NCBI GenBank assembly: GCA_900321425.1
Contig: ONWA01000007.1
Location: forward strand, 1-45,757
Source: an uncultured Prevotellaceae bacterium
GTDB taxonomy: Bacteria > Bacteroidota > Bacteroidia > Bacteroidales > Bacteroidaceae
DNA: 45,757 bases
Reading direction: 5' to 3'
Part shown: positions 8,919 to 18,083 of the stretch, in pieces
How the letters are laid out: every line of letters starts with the position of its first letter
Numbering within the stretch: the first letter of the stretch is position 1
Program-made: the position numbers and the translations under genes
The notes under the pieces: model-generated
Told to the model about the DNA's origin: nothing
Seen by the model: only the letters and a program-made list of their open reading frames with translations
The model's database searches: none

Positions 8919-9478
8919 GCCATCAAGTGCTTATAGCGCATGCCCTCAGCAATCTGGTCGGCTGTCTCCTGATCGGTCAACTGTGCCAGCAGCTCGTAGG
9001 CATAGGGGAAGGCAGCGGCAGGTCCTTCGGCAGTGGTGATCTGACCGTCGACCGTCACGAGGTCGCCTGTATACTCTGCATTGGTGAACATCTGTTCAAA
9101 GCCAGGATAGCAGGTCGCTTCCTTGCCGTCGAGCACACCCAACTGCGCCAGTACGACGGCAGGGGCGGCACAGATAGCAGCCACCTTCTTGCCAGCGCGA
9201 TACTGCGCCAGTACGGCAGCACATACTCCCTCGTGAGCGAATAAGTTACTTGCACCAGGCATACCACCTGGAAGCATCAGCAGGTCGGCATCCGCAAAAT
9301 CGCAGTCGCCGAACATCGCATCCGCACCAATGCCCACGCCGTGAGCCGACTCTACGACAGGCAGATCGGTAGTGCTGACGGTGACAACTTCAACGCCTCC
9401 GCGACGCAGTACGTCAACGGGAATCAATGCCTCGACATCTTCGAAACCATTGGCTAAAAAAACATACACTTTTGCCAT
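8915..9478 (-). CDS. DJ-1/PfpI-family protein (YajL-like)
   Basis: A 187-aa cytosolic protein of the DJ-1 superfamily. It shows the conserved acidic residue region [10 protein letters not shown] (11-20), the [10 protein letters not shown] loop (68-76) and the nucleophilic-elbow cysteine C103 in [11 protein letters not shown]-1/YajL members are described as stress-protective proteins or glyoxalase-type enzymes; the exact activity cannot be settled from sequence. It is the first gene of an operon with ispD and recG, with 4-base overlaps. The only upstream minus-strand promoter element seen is a TATATTTG box at 9521-9528. Confidence 0.9.
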   Translation of the reverse strand: MAKVYVFLANGFEDVEALIPVDVLRRGGVEVVTVSTTDLPVVESAHGVGIGADAMFGDCDFADADLLMLPGGMPGASNLFAHEGVCAAVLAQYRAGKKVAAICAAPAVVLAQLGVLDGKEATCYPGFEQMFTNAEYTGDLVTVDGQITTAEGPAAAFPYAYELLAQLTDQETADQIAEGMRYKHLMA

Positions 9479-9520
9479 CTTTGATTGTATTTTTAGGTTT
9501 GAAACTTCTGTTTACCACTG

Positions 9521-9528
9521 CAAATATA
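9521..9528 (-). promoter_or_regulatory. -7 box for the DJ-1/ispD/recG operon
   Basis: TATATTTG on the minus strand, 42 bases before the start of the first gene. No matching TTTG at -33 spacing. Confidence 0.5.
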
Positions 9529-9555
9529 AGCATTATTTATGAAATATCATCTATT

Positions 9556-9589
9556 TTTGAAGGATTATCGGAGATAATTTATAACTTTG
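9556..9589 (+). promoter_or_regulatory. Promoter of nadK
   Basis: TTTG (9556-9559), 22 bases, TAACTTTG (9582-9589). The ATG at 9607 follows 17 bases later, so the leader is short. Confidence 0.75.
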
Positions 9590-9606
9590 CACGAAAATAG
9601 CTACGT

Positions 9607-10494
9607 ATGATGTCAACACGTAAACTCAGATTTGCCCTTTTCGGCAATACTCATCAAGCGAAGAAATCGGCTGCTGTCAAGGAGGTGCTCTCCTGTCTCT
9701 CCAGTCATCAGGCTACTATATATATAGATAAGGAGTACGACAGCTTTCTGAAAGACACCCTGCATATGGAGGTTAGCGCTGATGGTATCTTCGAGGATTC
9801 CGATTTCGATGCCGACTTCGTCATCTCGATGGGTGGCGATGGTACGTTCCTCAGGGCGGCGAGCAAGGTGCGCGATAAGAATATCCCTATCGTGGGTATC
9901 AATATGGGGCGACTGGGGTTCCTCGCCGATGTCAACGACCAGGAGGTGACGGCCTGTATCGAAGCCCTCTACAACAAGAACTATCGGATAGAGGATCGTG
10001 CCCTGATACGGGTGGAGACCTCTGACGAAGCGTTGGAGGGCTATCCCTGTGCCCTGAATGATATCGCTATCCTCAAGCGCGATAATGCTTCGATGATCAC
10101 TATTCATGCCAGTATCAATGGTGAGTTCCTGACGACCTATATGGCTGATGGGTTGATTGTCAGCACCCCTACGGGTTCTACCGCCTATTCGTTGTCGAAT
10201 GGTGGACCAATCATCATTCCAGGCACCCATATGTTCTCGATGACGGCAGTAGCTCCCCATAGTCTGAACACCCGTCCGATTGTCTTACCTGACGACTCAG
10301 AGATCACCCTGACGGTAGAGAGCCGTAGTCATCAGTTCCTCGTAGCTGTCGACGGTCGTTCAGAAAAACTCAAGGAACATACGAGTCTTACATTGCGTAA
10401 GGCTCCTTATCGTATCAAGGTGATTAAGAGTAATGACCACCATTATTTCACGACCCTTCGCGAGAAGATGATGTGGGGGTTGGATGCACGATGA
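9607..10494 (+). CDS. nadK: NAD kinase
   Basis: Phosphorylates NAD to NADP in the cytoplasm. The 295-aa protein has the family signature MGGDGTFLRAA (GGDGT at 76-80), the GxNxGxLGFL-type motif VGINMGRLGFLAD, the NDIAI segment (a variant of the NExxI motif) and the TPTGSTAYSLSNGGPII motif. Two consecutive ATG codons (9607, 9610) are possible starts. The stop codon overlaps the ATG of the following ABC exporter gene by 4 bases, so the two are co-transcribed, although no functional link is obvious. Confidence 0.96.
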   Translation: MMSTRKLRFALFGNTHQAKKSAAVKEVLSCLSSHQATIYIDKEYDSFLKDTLHMEVSADGIFEDSDFDADFVISMGGDGTFLRAASKVRDKNIPIVGINMGRLGFLADVNDQEVTACIEALYNKNYRIEDRALIRVETSDEALEGYPCALNDIAILKRDNASMITIHASINGEFLTTYMADGLIVSTPTGSTAYSLSNGGPIIIPGTHMFSMTAVAPHSLNTRPIVLPDDSEITLTVESRSHQFLVAVDGRSEKLKEHTSLTLRKAPYRIKVIKSNDHHYFTTLREKMMWGLDAR

Positions 10495-12152
10495 AACTGA
10501 GAGATATCCTGCAAGTGCCTGAGAGCCAGTATACAGCCCGTCAGATTCTCCGTTGGCTGTGGGGAGCGTGGAAGGGAAACCGTTTCCAGGCCATTCTCAA
10601 TATGCTGATTGGTATTGCAGGGGTTGTCATCAGTCTGTCGTCGGTATGGGCTATCCAGCATGCTACCGATATCGCTGCCGGCACTTACAAAGGTTCGCTC
10701 TATGGCGCTGTTGGTGTGATGGCAGCCCTCATCCTGATGGGTTTTGGTGTGCATATTGCCCGTGTGTGGGTGAAGAATATCTTAGGTGTACGAGCCCGTA
10801 ATAGGATGCAGCTTCTGATGCTTGACCGACTGTTGCGGTCAGAGTGGCGTTCGAAGTCGCGCTTCCATAGTGGCGATGTTATCAATCGTCTGGAGCAGGA
10901 TGTGAACACGGTGGTGGATTTCCTGACGGAGACCTTACCTAACACCGTCTCTGTGCTGGCGATGTTCGCAGGCGCTTTCTGCTATCTCTTCCAGATGGAC
11001 GTCTATCTCGCCTGCATTACCGTTGCCATCCTTCCCGTGTTTATGTTGCTGAGCCGTATCTATGTGGGACATATGCGGAAGTACACGCGACAGGTACGCA
11101 CCAGCGACAGTAGGATACAGGGTATCTTGCAAGAGACCGTTCAGTATCGGATGCTCATCAAGACGCTAGAGGCCAGTGGACAGATGTTGGAACGGCTCGA
11201 CGATAACCAGACGGAGCTACGCAGTCGTGTGCGCCGTCGTACCGTCTTCTCCGTGTTCTCCAACCTCGTCCTCCAGTTCGGCTTTGCCTTAGGTTATATT
11301 ATCGCCTTTCTGTGGAGTGCCCTCCGTTTGTATCACCATACCATCACCTTTGGTCAGATGACGGCCTTCCTCCAACTGGTGTTCCGTATTCAGAATCCTG
11401 CGCGCGACTTGACGAAACTGGCACCTGCCTTCGTCTCTGTCTTTACGGCTGCCGAGCGACTGATGGAACTCGAGGATGTGCCTGAGGAACAGCAGGGAGA
11501 GCCGTTGGAGATGCAAGGTCCCTGTGGTGTGCGCCTGAATGATGTCAGCTATGCTTATGAGGGCGATGAGAAGGTCATCGACCACCTCACCTTCGACTTC
11601 CAGCCAGGTACCAGTACAGCGATCTTAGGTGAGACGGGCGCAGGCAAGACCACCCTCATCCGTCTGATCCTCGCCTTGCTCCATCCGCAGGAGGGACGAG
11701 TAGAAATCTACGACCGTCAGTCGTCAATGGAGGTATCGCCCCTGCACCGTTGCAACTTCGTCTATGTGCCTCAAGGCAATACCCTGTTGAGTGGTACTAT
11801 CCGTGAGAACCTGCTATTAGGTAATCCTGAAGCCACCGACCAGATGATGATTGAGGCGCTGCATCGCTCATGTGCTGACTTCGTGCTCGACCTCCCCGAT
11901 GGACTCGATACTGTATGCAGCGAACGGGGTGGAGGATTGTCCGAAGGACAGGCACAGCGCATCACCATCGCCCGTGCCCTGTTGCGCGATAAACAAATCA
12001 TGCTCTTCGACGAGGCCACCAGCTCCCTCGACCCTGAGACGGAGCGACAGCTGTTGCAGAATATCCTCGCTACGCATGATAAGACCATCCTTTTCATTAC
12101 CCACCGTATGGCGGTCGTCGACTTCTGCGACCACACCTTGCGAGTAAGGTGA
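10491..12152 (+). CDS. ABC exporter, fused membrane and ATPase domains
   Basis: This 553-aa half-transporter has an ABC type-1 membrane domain (about six hydrophobic segments between residues ~35 and 300) followed by a nucleotide-binding domain. The ATPase has Walker A GETGAGKT (380-387), signature LSEGQ (483-487), Walker B IMLFDE (503-508) and switch H538 in ITHR. This is the MsbA/multidrug/lipid exporter architecture and it should act as a homodimer in the inner membrane. I place the start at 10491, where ATGA overlaps the nadK stop; a longer frame from 10473 lies inside nadK. The substrate is unknown. The downstream macB-type operon is separated by a 99-bp gap with an 8-bp repeat array. 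Confidence 0.9.
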   Translation: MKLRDILQVPESQYTARQILRWLWGAWKGNRFQAILNMLIGIAGVVISLSSVWAIQHATDIAAGTYKGSLYGAVGVMAALILMGFGVHIARVWVKNILGVRARNRMQLLMLDRLLRSEWRSKSRFHSGDVINRLEQDVNTVVDFLTETLPNTVSVLAMFAGAFCYLFQMDVYLACITVAILPVFMLLSRIYVGHMRKYTRQVRTSDSRIQGILQETVQYRMLIKTLEASGQMLERLDDNQTELRSRVRRRTVFSVFSNLVLQFGFALGYIIAFLWSALRLYHHTITFGQMTAFLQLVFRIQNPARDLTKLAPAFVSVFTAAERLMELEDVPEEQQGEPLEMQGPCGVRLNDVSYAYEGDEKVIDHLTFDFQPGTSTAILGETGAGKTTLIRLILALLHPQEGRVEIYDRQSSMEVSPLHRCNFVYVPQGNTLLSGTIRENLLLGNPEATDQMMIEALHRSCADFVLDLPDGLDTVCSERGGGLSEGQAQRITIARALLRDKQIMLFDEATSSLDPETERQLLQNILATHDKTILFITHRMAVVDFCDHTLRVR

Positions 12153-12157
12153 GTGGT

Positions 12158-12197
12158 CTTCAATCCTTCAATTCTTCAATTCTTCAATTTTTCAATT
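12158..12197 (-). repeat. 8-bp tandem repeat array (inverted orientation)
   Basis: Five contiguous 8-bp units (CTTCAATC/CTTCAATT on +; RATTGAAG on -) fill the gap between the ABC exporter and the efflux operon. Same repeat as at 14151, 15434 and 16624 but in opposite orientation. Confidence 0.9.
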
Positions 12198-12251
12198 CTC
12201 TCGCAACTAATCCGTCACAGATAACGTCTAAGTATCAACCATAGTACAAAT

Positions 12252-12911
12252 ATGATACATCTTGAAAATGTCAATAAGACCTACCAGGGAGCGCAACCCC
12301 TTCATGTGTTGAAGGGTATCAACCTCGATATCGCCCGTGGAGAGTTTGTCTCCATCATGGGCGCCTCAGGATCGGGCAAGTCTACACTGCTGAACATCTT
12401 GGGCATCCTCGACAACTACGACTCCGGTGAATACCTGTTGAATGGTGTTCGCATATGGAACCTCTCTGAGACGAAGGCTGCTGAGTATCGTAACCGTATG
12501 ATCGGATTCATCTTCCAGTCGTTCAACCTCATCTCCTTCAAGACCGCAGTTGAGAACGTGGAGCTACCTCTGTTCTATCAGGGTGTTTCGCGAAAAAAAC
12601 GACACGCTCTTGCTCTGGAATATCTGGAACGTCTAGGTCTTCTGGATTGGGCAGGTCATTTCCCCAACGAGATGTCGGGTGGTCAGCGACAGCGTGTGGC
12701 GATAGCCCGTGCGCTGATTACAAAACCCCAGATTATTCTGGCAGATGAGCCCACAGGAGCCCTCGACTCCAAGACATCGGTCGAGGTGATGCAACTGCTG
12801 AAACAACTGAATGCCGAACAGGGCATCACCCAGATTATCGTTACCCACGACCCAGGTGTGGCCGAACAGACCAACCGTATTATTCGTATCAAGGATGGAA
12901 TTATTGAGTGA
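12252..12911 (+). CDS. MacB/LolD-type ABC transporter ATP-binding protein
   Basis: A 219-aa cytoplasmic ATPase with Walker A GASGSGKS (37-44), Q-loop FQS at ~88-90, signature MSGGQ (141-145), Walker B plus D-loop DEPTGALD (165-172) and the H-loop in IIVTHDPG. The sequence is closest to the MacB/LolD/FtsE group, which powers mechanotransmission through FtsX-type permeases rather than moving substrate through the membrane domain. It is the first gene of a five-gene efflux operon and overlaps the first permease gene by 17 bases. Confidence 0.93.
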   Translation: MIHLENVNKTYQGAQPLHVLKGINLDIARGEFVSIMGASGSGKSTLLNILGILDNYDSGEYLLNGVRIWNLSETKAAEYRNRMIGFIFQSFNLISFKTAVENVELPLFYQGVSRKKRHALALEYLERLGLLDWAGHFPNEMSGGQRQRVAIARALITKPQIILADEPTGALDSKTSVEVMQLLKQLNAEQGITQIIVTHDPGVAEQTNRIIRIKDGIIE

Positions 12912-14145
12912 GATATGGCGTTCTGCCCAACGTAATAAACTGCGGACGGCACTTACTGGCTTTGCTGTAGCCTGGGGCATCTTCATGCTCGTGGTACTAT
13001 TGGGAGCCGGCAACGGACTCATCAATGCCCAGTTGAAGCAGAACAGCCGTTTCCTGACCAACTCCATCGTGGTCTTCGGCGGTGAGACATCCAAACCCTA
13101 TCAGGGACTGAAAGAGGGGCGGCGCATCTCTCTGGAGGAACGCGATATTTCTACCACACAGCATGATTTTAAGGAACATATCGACGAGGTGGGTGCGATG
13201 TACGAGACCGTCACCAATATCAGCAGGGGCGACCTCTACCTGAACACCACGGTGGCTGGTGTATATCCCAACCACCCAAAGATTGATAAGGTGGAACTGC
13301 TGCGCGGCCGGTTCATCAACCAGCACGACATCAATGAGAAACGGAAAGTGCTCGTGCTAAGTAACAAGCAGGAACAGGAGCTCATCGGTAAGGACGCTTC
13401 ATTGGTAGGACAGTATGTCGATGTGGGCAACTTCGCCTTTCAGGTGGTGGGTATCTATAAGGACAACGAGAATGGTCGCGCCAGTGCCTACTCTTCCTAT
13501 TCGGCCATCAAGTCGATCTACGGTGCGAAGGATCCGGATGCCGGACGTATCGAGTTCACCTTCCATGGACTGACCACTGAGGCATCCAACGATGCCTTTG
13601 AGAAAGACTACCGCAAACGACTCAATACCGACCACCGTGCTCATCCTGAAGATGAGAGTGCCGTATGGCTCTGGAACCGTTTCCGACAGAGTCTGCAGAT
13701 GGCGATGGGCATCGGCATCATCCGTACTGCTCTATGGGTCGTAGGACTCTTCACCCTGTTGAGTGGTATCGTGGGCGTCTCTAATATCATGCTCATCACC
13801 GTCAAGGAACGTACCCATGAGTTTGGTATCCGCAAGGCGATAGGTGCCAAACCTTGGAATGTCCTCAAACTGATTATTGTGGAGAGCGTCATTATCACCA
13901 CATTCTTTGGATATATAGGTATGGTGCTGGGTGTGGCAGCCAATGAGTATATGGATGCCACCTTGGGGCATAACGAGATAGATACCGGACTGTTTAAGAC
14001 TACGATGTTTGTCGACCCCACCGTAGGTCTCGACGTCTGTTTCGAGGCTACGATGGTGATGATTATTGCAGGCACCATCGCAGGACTCATCCCTGCGTTC
14101 AAGGCGGCGCGCATCCGTCCGATAGAAGCACTAAGAGCAGAGTGA
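12895..14145 (+). CDS. MacB/FtsX-type ABC permease 1
   Basis: This 416-aa inner-membrane protein has an N-terminal membrane segment (~19-37, TGFAVAWGIFMLVVLLG), a long periplasmic MacB-PCD-like domain (~45-265), then three C-terminal membrane segments of the FtsX domain, including SGIVGVSNIMLITVKERTHE and FGIRKAIGAKPWNVLK, a hallmark coupling region. I chose the ATG at 12895 (MELLSEIWRS), overlapping the ATPase gene by 17 bases; an upstream in-frame ATG at 12811 lies deep inside the ATPase gene. It likely pairs with permease 2 as a heterodimer driven by the shared ATPase. Confidence 0.88.
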   Translation: MELLSEIWRSAQRNKLRTALTGFAVAWGIFMLVVLLGAGNGLINAQLKQNSRFLTNSIVVFGGETSKPYQGLKEGRRISLEERDISTTQHDFKEHIDEVGAMYETVTNISRGDLYLNTTVAGVYPNHPKIDKVELLRGRFINQHDINEKRKVLVLSNKQEQELIGKDASLVGQYVDVGNFAFQVVGIYKDNENGRASAYSSYSAIKSIYGAKDPDAGRIEFTFHGLTTEASNDAFEKDYRKRLNTDHRAHPEDESAVWLWNRFRQSLQMAMGIGIIRTALWVVGLFTLLSGIVGVSNIMLITVKERTHEFGIRKAIGAKPWNVLKLIIVESVIITTFFGYIGMVLGVAANEYMDATLGHNEIDTGLFKTTMFVDPTVGLDVCFEATMVMIIAGTIAGLIPAFKAARIRPIEALRAE

Positions 14146-14150
14146 TGGAG

Positions 14151-14174
14151 AATTGAAGGATTGAAGAATTGAAG
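14151..14174 (+). repeat. 8-bp tandem repeat array between the two permease genes
   Basis: Three RATTGAAG units placed between the stop at 14145 and the ATG at 14184. Confidence 0.85.
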
Positions 14175-14183
14175 GCTACGACG

Positions 14184-15431
14184 ATGAAGATAGATATCGA
14201 TTCATATAGAGAGATTCTGGATACGCTGACACGCAATAAGTCGCGCTCCTTCCTCACAGGCTTCGGTGTGTTCTGGGGCGTGTTCATGCTCATCGCCTTG
14301 ATGGGCGGTGGACAGGGACTCAAGGAACTGCTCAACCAGAACTTTGCCGGCTTTGCCACCAACTCCGCGATGGTGTGGGCACAGCCTACCACCAAAGCTT
14401 ATAAGGGCTTCCGTAAGGGTCGTTCGTGGGATATGGACTATACCGATGTGGAGCGTCTGCGCCGTCAGGTGCCTGAGCTCGATGTGGTCACTCCCGTTTT
14501 GTTCAGCAATGGCGGCACCGCCTATTATGGCGATAAGAAAGCACAGATTGGCGTCAACGGTACCGCTCCCGAATTCCAGTTCGTTAACAGTCCGCAGCTG
14601 TACTACGGTCGTTATATCAACGAAGCCGACATGAAGGATCATCGTAAGGTGTGCGTCATCGGCAAGAAGACCTACAAACAACTGTTCCCTGGGGGTGGCG
14701 ACCCCTGCGGACAGTCGATACGCATTGACTCCACCTATTATCAGATTGTGGGGGTCGACTATAATGTGTCAGGTGGTGTGAGCTTTGGCAACGAGGCCGG
14801 CACTACCGTCATTCTCCCCCTGACGCTGATGCAGGAGATCTACAACTACGGCAGTCAGATTCACATGATTGCGATGACAGGTCGTCCTGGGGTGGTGATG
14901 AGTAGCGTCACTGATAAGGTGCGTGCGACAGTAGCACGTGCCCACCTCGTTGACCCTACCGACGAGCAGGGAGTGATGGTGTTCAATACTGAGGTACTCT
15001 TCCAGGTGCTTGAGTCACTCTTTAGGGGCGTCAACTTCCTCATCTGGCTCGTAGGACTGGGAACGCTGTTGGCTGGTGCCATCGGTGTGTCGAATATCAT
15101 GATGGTCACTGTTCGTGAACGCACGACAGAGATTGGTATCCGTCGTGCGATAGGTGCCACCCCCAAGATGATTCTCTCGCAGATTATCTCTGAGAGTATT
15201 GTCCTCACGCTAGTATCGGGCATGAGCGGCATCCTCTTTGCCGTTGCCATTCTGCAGATGCTTGAGATGGCCAATACCGAGGATGGTATCCTACTGGCGC
15301 ATTTCCAGATTCCCTTCTGGACAGCTATCACGGCTGCTGTGGCAGTGAGTATCGTGGGGGTGTTGGCAGGACTGGCTCCTGCAGCTCGCGCAATGGCCAT
15401 CAAACCTGTCGATGCGATGAGAGATGAGTGA
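14184..15431 (+). CDS. MacB/FtsX-type ABC permease 2
   Basis: A 415-aa paralogue of permease 1 with the same plan: N-terminal membrane segment (FLTGFGVFWGVFMLIALMG), periplasmic MacB-PCD domain (~45-265), and a C-terminal FtsX domain with AGAIGVSNIMMVTVRERTTE and IGIRRAIGATPKMILSQ. The start is the ATG at 14184; an upstream TTG at 14169 lies within the 8-bp repeat array and is less likely. The two different permeases encoded with a single ATPase suggest a heterodimeric MacB-type pump, in contrast to the homodimeric fused MacB of Proteobacteria. Confidence 0.88.
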   Translation: MKIDIDSYREILDTLTRNKSRSFLTGFGVFWGVFMLIALMGGGQGLKELLNQNFAGFATNSAMVWAQPTTKAYKGFRKGRSWDMDYTDVERLRRQVPELDVVTPVLFSNGGTAYYGDKKAQIGVNGTAPEFQFVNSPQLYYGRYINEADMKDHRKVCVIGKKTYKQLFPGGGDPCGQSIRIDSTYYQIVGVDYNVSGGVSFGNEAGTTVILPLTLMQEIYNYGSQIHMIAMTGRPGVVMSSVTDKVRATVARAHLVDPTDEQGVMVFNTEVLFQVLESLFRGVNFLIWLVGLGTLLAGAIGVSNIMMVTVRERTTEIGIRRAIGATPKMILSQIISESIVLTLVSGMSGILFAVAILQMLEMANTEDGILLAHFQIPFWTAITAAVAVSIVGVLAGLAPAARAMAIKPVDAMRDE

Positions 15432-15433
15432 GG

Positions 15434-15505
15434 ATTGAAGGATTGAAGAATTGAAGGATTGAAGGATTGAAGAATTGAAGAATTGAAGAATTGAAAAATT
15501 GAAAT
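15434..15505 (+). repeat. 8-bp tandem repeat array upstream of the adaptor gene
   Basis: Nine contiguous units, seven RATTGAAG and two AATTGAAA, occupy the whole gap between permease 2 and the adaptor ATG at 15509. The last unit abuts the TAAG before the ATG, where a ribosome-binding site would sit. Confidence 0.95.
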
Positions 15506-15508
15506 AAG

Positions 15509-16621
15509 ATGAAAAAGTACAGAAAACTGGTGATTGCCGCCATTGTGGCATTGGTATTTATCGGCACCTTCGTGTTCTTGTGGCAGAAGTCGCAACCGAA
15601 GCCGGTGGAGTATAACGAGTTCACCCCTGTGATGGGCGATATCCAAAAGAGCACCATCATCACGGGTAAGATAGAGCCTCGCAACGAGGTGAACGTCAAA
15701 CCGCAAATCAGTGGTATCATCACTGAGATTCTCAAGGAACCTGGCCAGGAGGTGACGCAGGGTGAGGTGATTGCCAAGGTGAAGGTGATTCCTGATATGA
15801 ACCAGCTCAGCTCTGCGGAGAGTCGTGTGCGTCTGGCTGCGATTAATCTGAAGCAGGCCGAGGTAGACCTCTCACGCGAGGAGAACCTCTACAAGCAGCA
15901 GCTGGTGAGTGCCGACGAGTACGACAAGATCAAACAGAAGTGGCGCCAGGCGCAACAGGAGAAGGATGCTGCCGACGATGCTCTGCAGGTGGTACGCGAC
16001 GGTGTGTCGAAGTCGAACGCTTCGGCCTCGTCTACCCTCGTGCGCTCCACCATCAGTGGTGTCATCCTCGATATCCCTGTGAAGGTGGGTAATTCCGTCA
16101 TCCTCTCCAATACGTTCAACGATGGTACTACCATCGCTTCAGTAGCGAATATGAACGACCTCATCTTCCGTGGGAATATCGACGAGACCATTGTAGGACA
16201 ACTCGTCATCGGTATGCCGTTGAAGATCACAGTGGGTGCCCTTCAAGACCTGTCGTACGATGCTCTTCTGGAGTATGTATCGCCCAAGGCTGTCGAGAGC
16301 AACGGAGCCAACCAGTTTGAGGTGAAGGCAGCTGTCAAGATGGTCAGTGGTGGTAAGATCCGTTCAGGCTATAGTGCCAATGCAGAGATTATATTGTCTA
16401 AGTCGGGCAAGGTGCTCACCATCCCTGAGAGTGCCGTAGAGTTCGTGGGCGACAGTACCTTCGTCTACCTCGTCAAGGAGGTGAAGGGTCAGAAGAGCTA
16501 TGAGCGTAAGGCGATCACCACTGGTCTGAGCGATGGTGTGAGTATTGAGGTCAAGAAGGGCCTGACACTGAAAGATAAGGTACGCGGTCCGCAGAAAGTA
16601 GCGGAAGAAAATAACCAATAA
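15509..16621 (+). CDS. Periplasmic adaptor (membrane fusion) protein of a tripartite efflux system
   Basis: This 370-aa protein has an N-terminal membrane anchor (~7-26, LVIAAIVALVFIGTFVFLW). A split biotinyl-lipoyl domain follows (GKIEPRNEVNVKPQISGIIT early; LVRSTISGVILDIPVKVGNS later), separated by an alpha-helical hairpin (~95-170, Gln/Glu-rich), then beta-barrel and membrane-proximal domains. This is the HlyD/MacA/RND adaptor layout. It links the MacB-type permeases in the inner membrane to the TolC-like channel encoded next. It lies in the operon between 8-bp repeat arrays on both sides. Confidence 0.92.
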   Translation: MKKYRKLVIAAIVALVFIGTFVFLWQKSQPKPVEYNEFTPVMGDIQKSTIITGKIEPRNEVNVKPQISGIITEILKEPGQEVTQGEVIAKVKVIPDMNQLSSAESRVRLAAINLKQAEVDLSREENLYKQQLVSADEYDKIKQKWRQAQQEKDAADDALQVVRDGVSKSNASASSTLVRSTISGVILDIPVKVGNSVILSNTFNDGTTIASVANMNDLIFRGNIDETIVGQLVIGMPLKITVGALQDLSYDALLEYVSPKAVESNGANQFEVKAAVKMVSGGKIRSGYSANAEIILSKSGKVLTIPESAVEFVGDSTFVYLVKEVKGQKSYERKAITTGLSDGVSIEVKKGLTLKDKVRGPQKVAEENNQ

Positions 16622-16623
16622 CG

Positions 16624-16679
16624 GATTGAAGAATTGAAGAATTGAAGAATTGAAGAATTGAAGGATCGAAAAATTGAAG
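16624..16679 (+). repeat. 8-bp tandem repeat array upstream of the tolC-like gene
   Basis: Seven contiguous units, mostly AATTGAAG with one diverged unit (GATCGAAA), fill the gap between the adaptor stop (16621) and the ATG at 16684. Confidence 0.93.
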
Positions 16680-16683
16680 TGAT

Positions 16684-18015
16684 ATGAAGTCCAAAATGAT
16701 TCTCATAGGAGCGATGACGCTCAGTATGCTGCCATCCTCCCTCTTCGCCCAACACCCCTGGTCGCTGCGCCACTGTATCGATCATGCGTTGGAGCATAGC
16801 ATCTCCGTGAAGCAACAGGCTGTCACCGTACAGAAGCAGGAAGTACAACTCAGTACGGCACGTAACAGTCGTCTGCCCAACCTCGAGGCCTCGATATCAG
16901 AGAATATGTCCTTTGGTCGAGGTAAGGACGAAATGGGCACGTATATCAACCGTAACACCACAGCGACGGATTTCTCCCTGTCTACGAGTGTGCCGCTGTT
17001 GACGGGTTTTCAGATTCCCAACACCATCAAGATGCGACGCCTGAACCTCGAGGCTGCTACGGCCACGCTGGAGAAGGCGAAGAACGATATCCGTGTACAG
17101 GTGGCACAGGCCTATACCCAGGTGCTCTACGATATGGAGATTAGTGGTGTGGCGCATCGTCAGGTGGCGATTGACTCCCTGCAGGTACGACGCGTGGAAG
17201 GACTTTTCAATAATGGTAAGGCGAGTGGGGCAGAGCTGTCTCAACAACGTTCCTCACTGGCACAGAGCCGACTGACGGCTACGCAGGCAGACAATCGTCT
17301 GCAACTGGCGGTACTCGCGCTCACCCAGTTGCTGGAGCTACCGTCGCCTGATGGCTTCGAGGTACAGTTGCCTTCAGAAGGTGTCGAAGCGGAGATGACC
17401 GCCGATATACCATCGCCCGACCTGATTTATGCGGAGGCGCTCAACTTCCGTCCTGAGGTACGTGCCGACCAGCAGTCGTTGCTCGCTGCCGACTATAGTA
17501 TCAAGATTGCGCGGGCTGGCTATTATCCGAAGCTCACCTTCAGGGCAGGAATGGCTACCAACTACAACCATGTGTCTGGGTATGAACTCGATAGCTTCGG
17601 TCGACAGTTGAAGAACAATTTCAACCAGAACCTCGCCCTCAGCCTGAGTGTACCTATCTTCAACCGTTTCCAGACGCGCAACGATATCCGTTCGGCTCGT
17701 CACGACAAGGAGCTGCAGTCGTTGAAGTTGGAGAATACCAAGAAGTCGCTTTATAAGGAAATCCAGCAGGCATACTATAACACCCTGGGTGCGCAGAGTA
17801 AGTACACCAGCTGTCAGGTGGCTGTGACGAGCAGTGCCGATGCCTTCCGTCTGATGCAGGCGAAATACGAGAACGGCAAGGCTACGATGACGGAGTTTAA
17901 TGAGGCAAAGAACAACTACCTCAAGGCGGAGAGCGAATGTGTACAGGCTCGTTATGAGTGTCTCTATCAGCACGCCCTCATCCGGTTCTATCGCGGGCAG
18001 GAGCTGAATTACTAA
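16684..18015 (+). CDS. TolC-family outer-membrane efflux protein
   Basis: A 443-aa exported protein with signal peptide (~1-22, ending LFAQ). Two repeated outer-membrane-efflux (OEP) halves are rich in coiled-coil helices; each contains a conserved beta-strand stretch (SFGRGKDEMGTYINRNTTAT; LSLSVPIFNRFQTRNDIRSA). Such proteins trimerise into a channel through the outer membrane with a periplasmic helical barrel. As the last gene of the operon it completes the pump with the ATPase, two permeases and adaptor. A strong terminator follows. Confidence 0.93.
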   Translation: MKSKMILIGAMTLSMLPSSLFAQHPWSLRHCIDHALEHSISVKQQAVTVQKQEVQLSTARNSRLPNLEASISENMSFGRGKDEMGTYINRNTTATDFSLSTSVPLLTGFQIPNTIKMRRLNLEAATATLEKAKNDIRVQVAQAYTQVLYDMEISGVAHRQVAIDSLQVRRVEGLFNNGKASGAELSQQRSSLAQSRLTATQADNRLQLAVLALTQLLELPSPDGFEVQLPSEGVEAEMTADIPSPDLIYAEALNFRPEVRADQQSLLAADYSIKIARAGYYPKLTFRAGMATNYNHVSGYELDSFGRQLKNNFNQNLALSLSVPIFNRFQTRNDIRSARHDKELQSLKLENTKKSLYKEIQQAYYNTLGAQSKYTSCQVAVTSSADAFRLMQAKYENGKATMTEFNEAKNNYLKAESECVQARYECLYQHALIRFYRGQELNY

Positions 18016-18022
18016 TACAGTT

Positions 18023-18076
18023 TTTAGCCTTAGTTAGGAGATTCTTTATGCCCTCCTAACTAAGGCTAAAGCTTTT
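18023..18076. terminator. Terminator between the efflux operon and the convergent giant-protein operon
   Basis: An 18-bp perfect stem (18023-18040 with 18053-18070), a 12-base loop and, on +, GCTTTTT; on - the A/T content also gives a T run. It serves the tolC-like gene and probably the convergent 52-aa gene that ends at 18084. Confidence 0.92.
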
Positions 18077-18083
18077 TCGTCCA

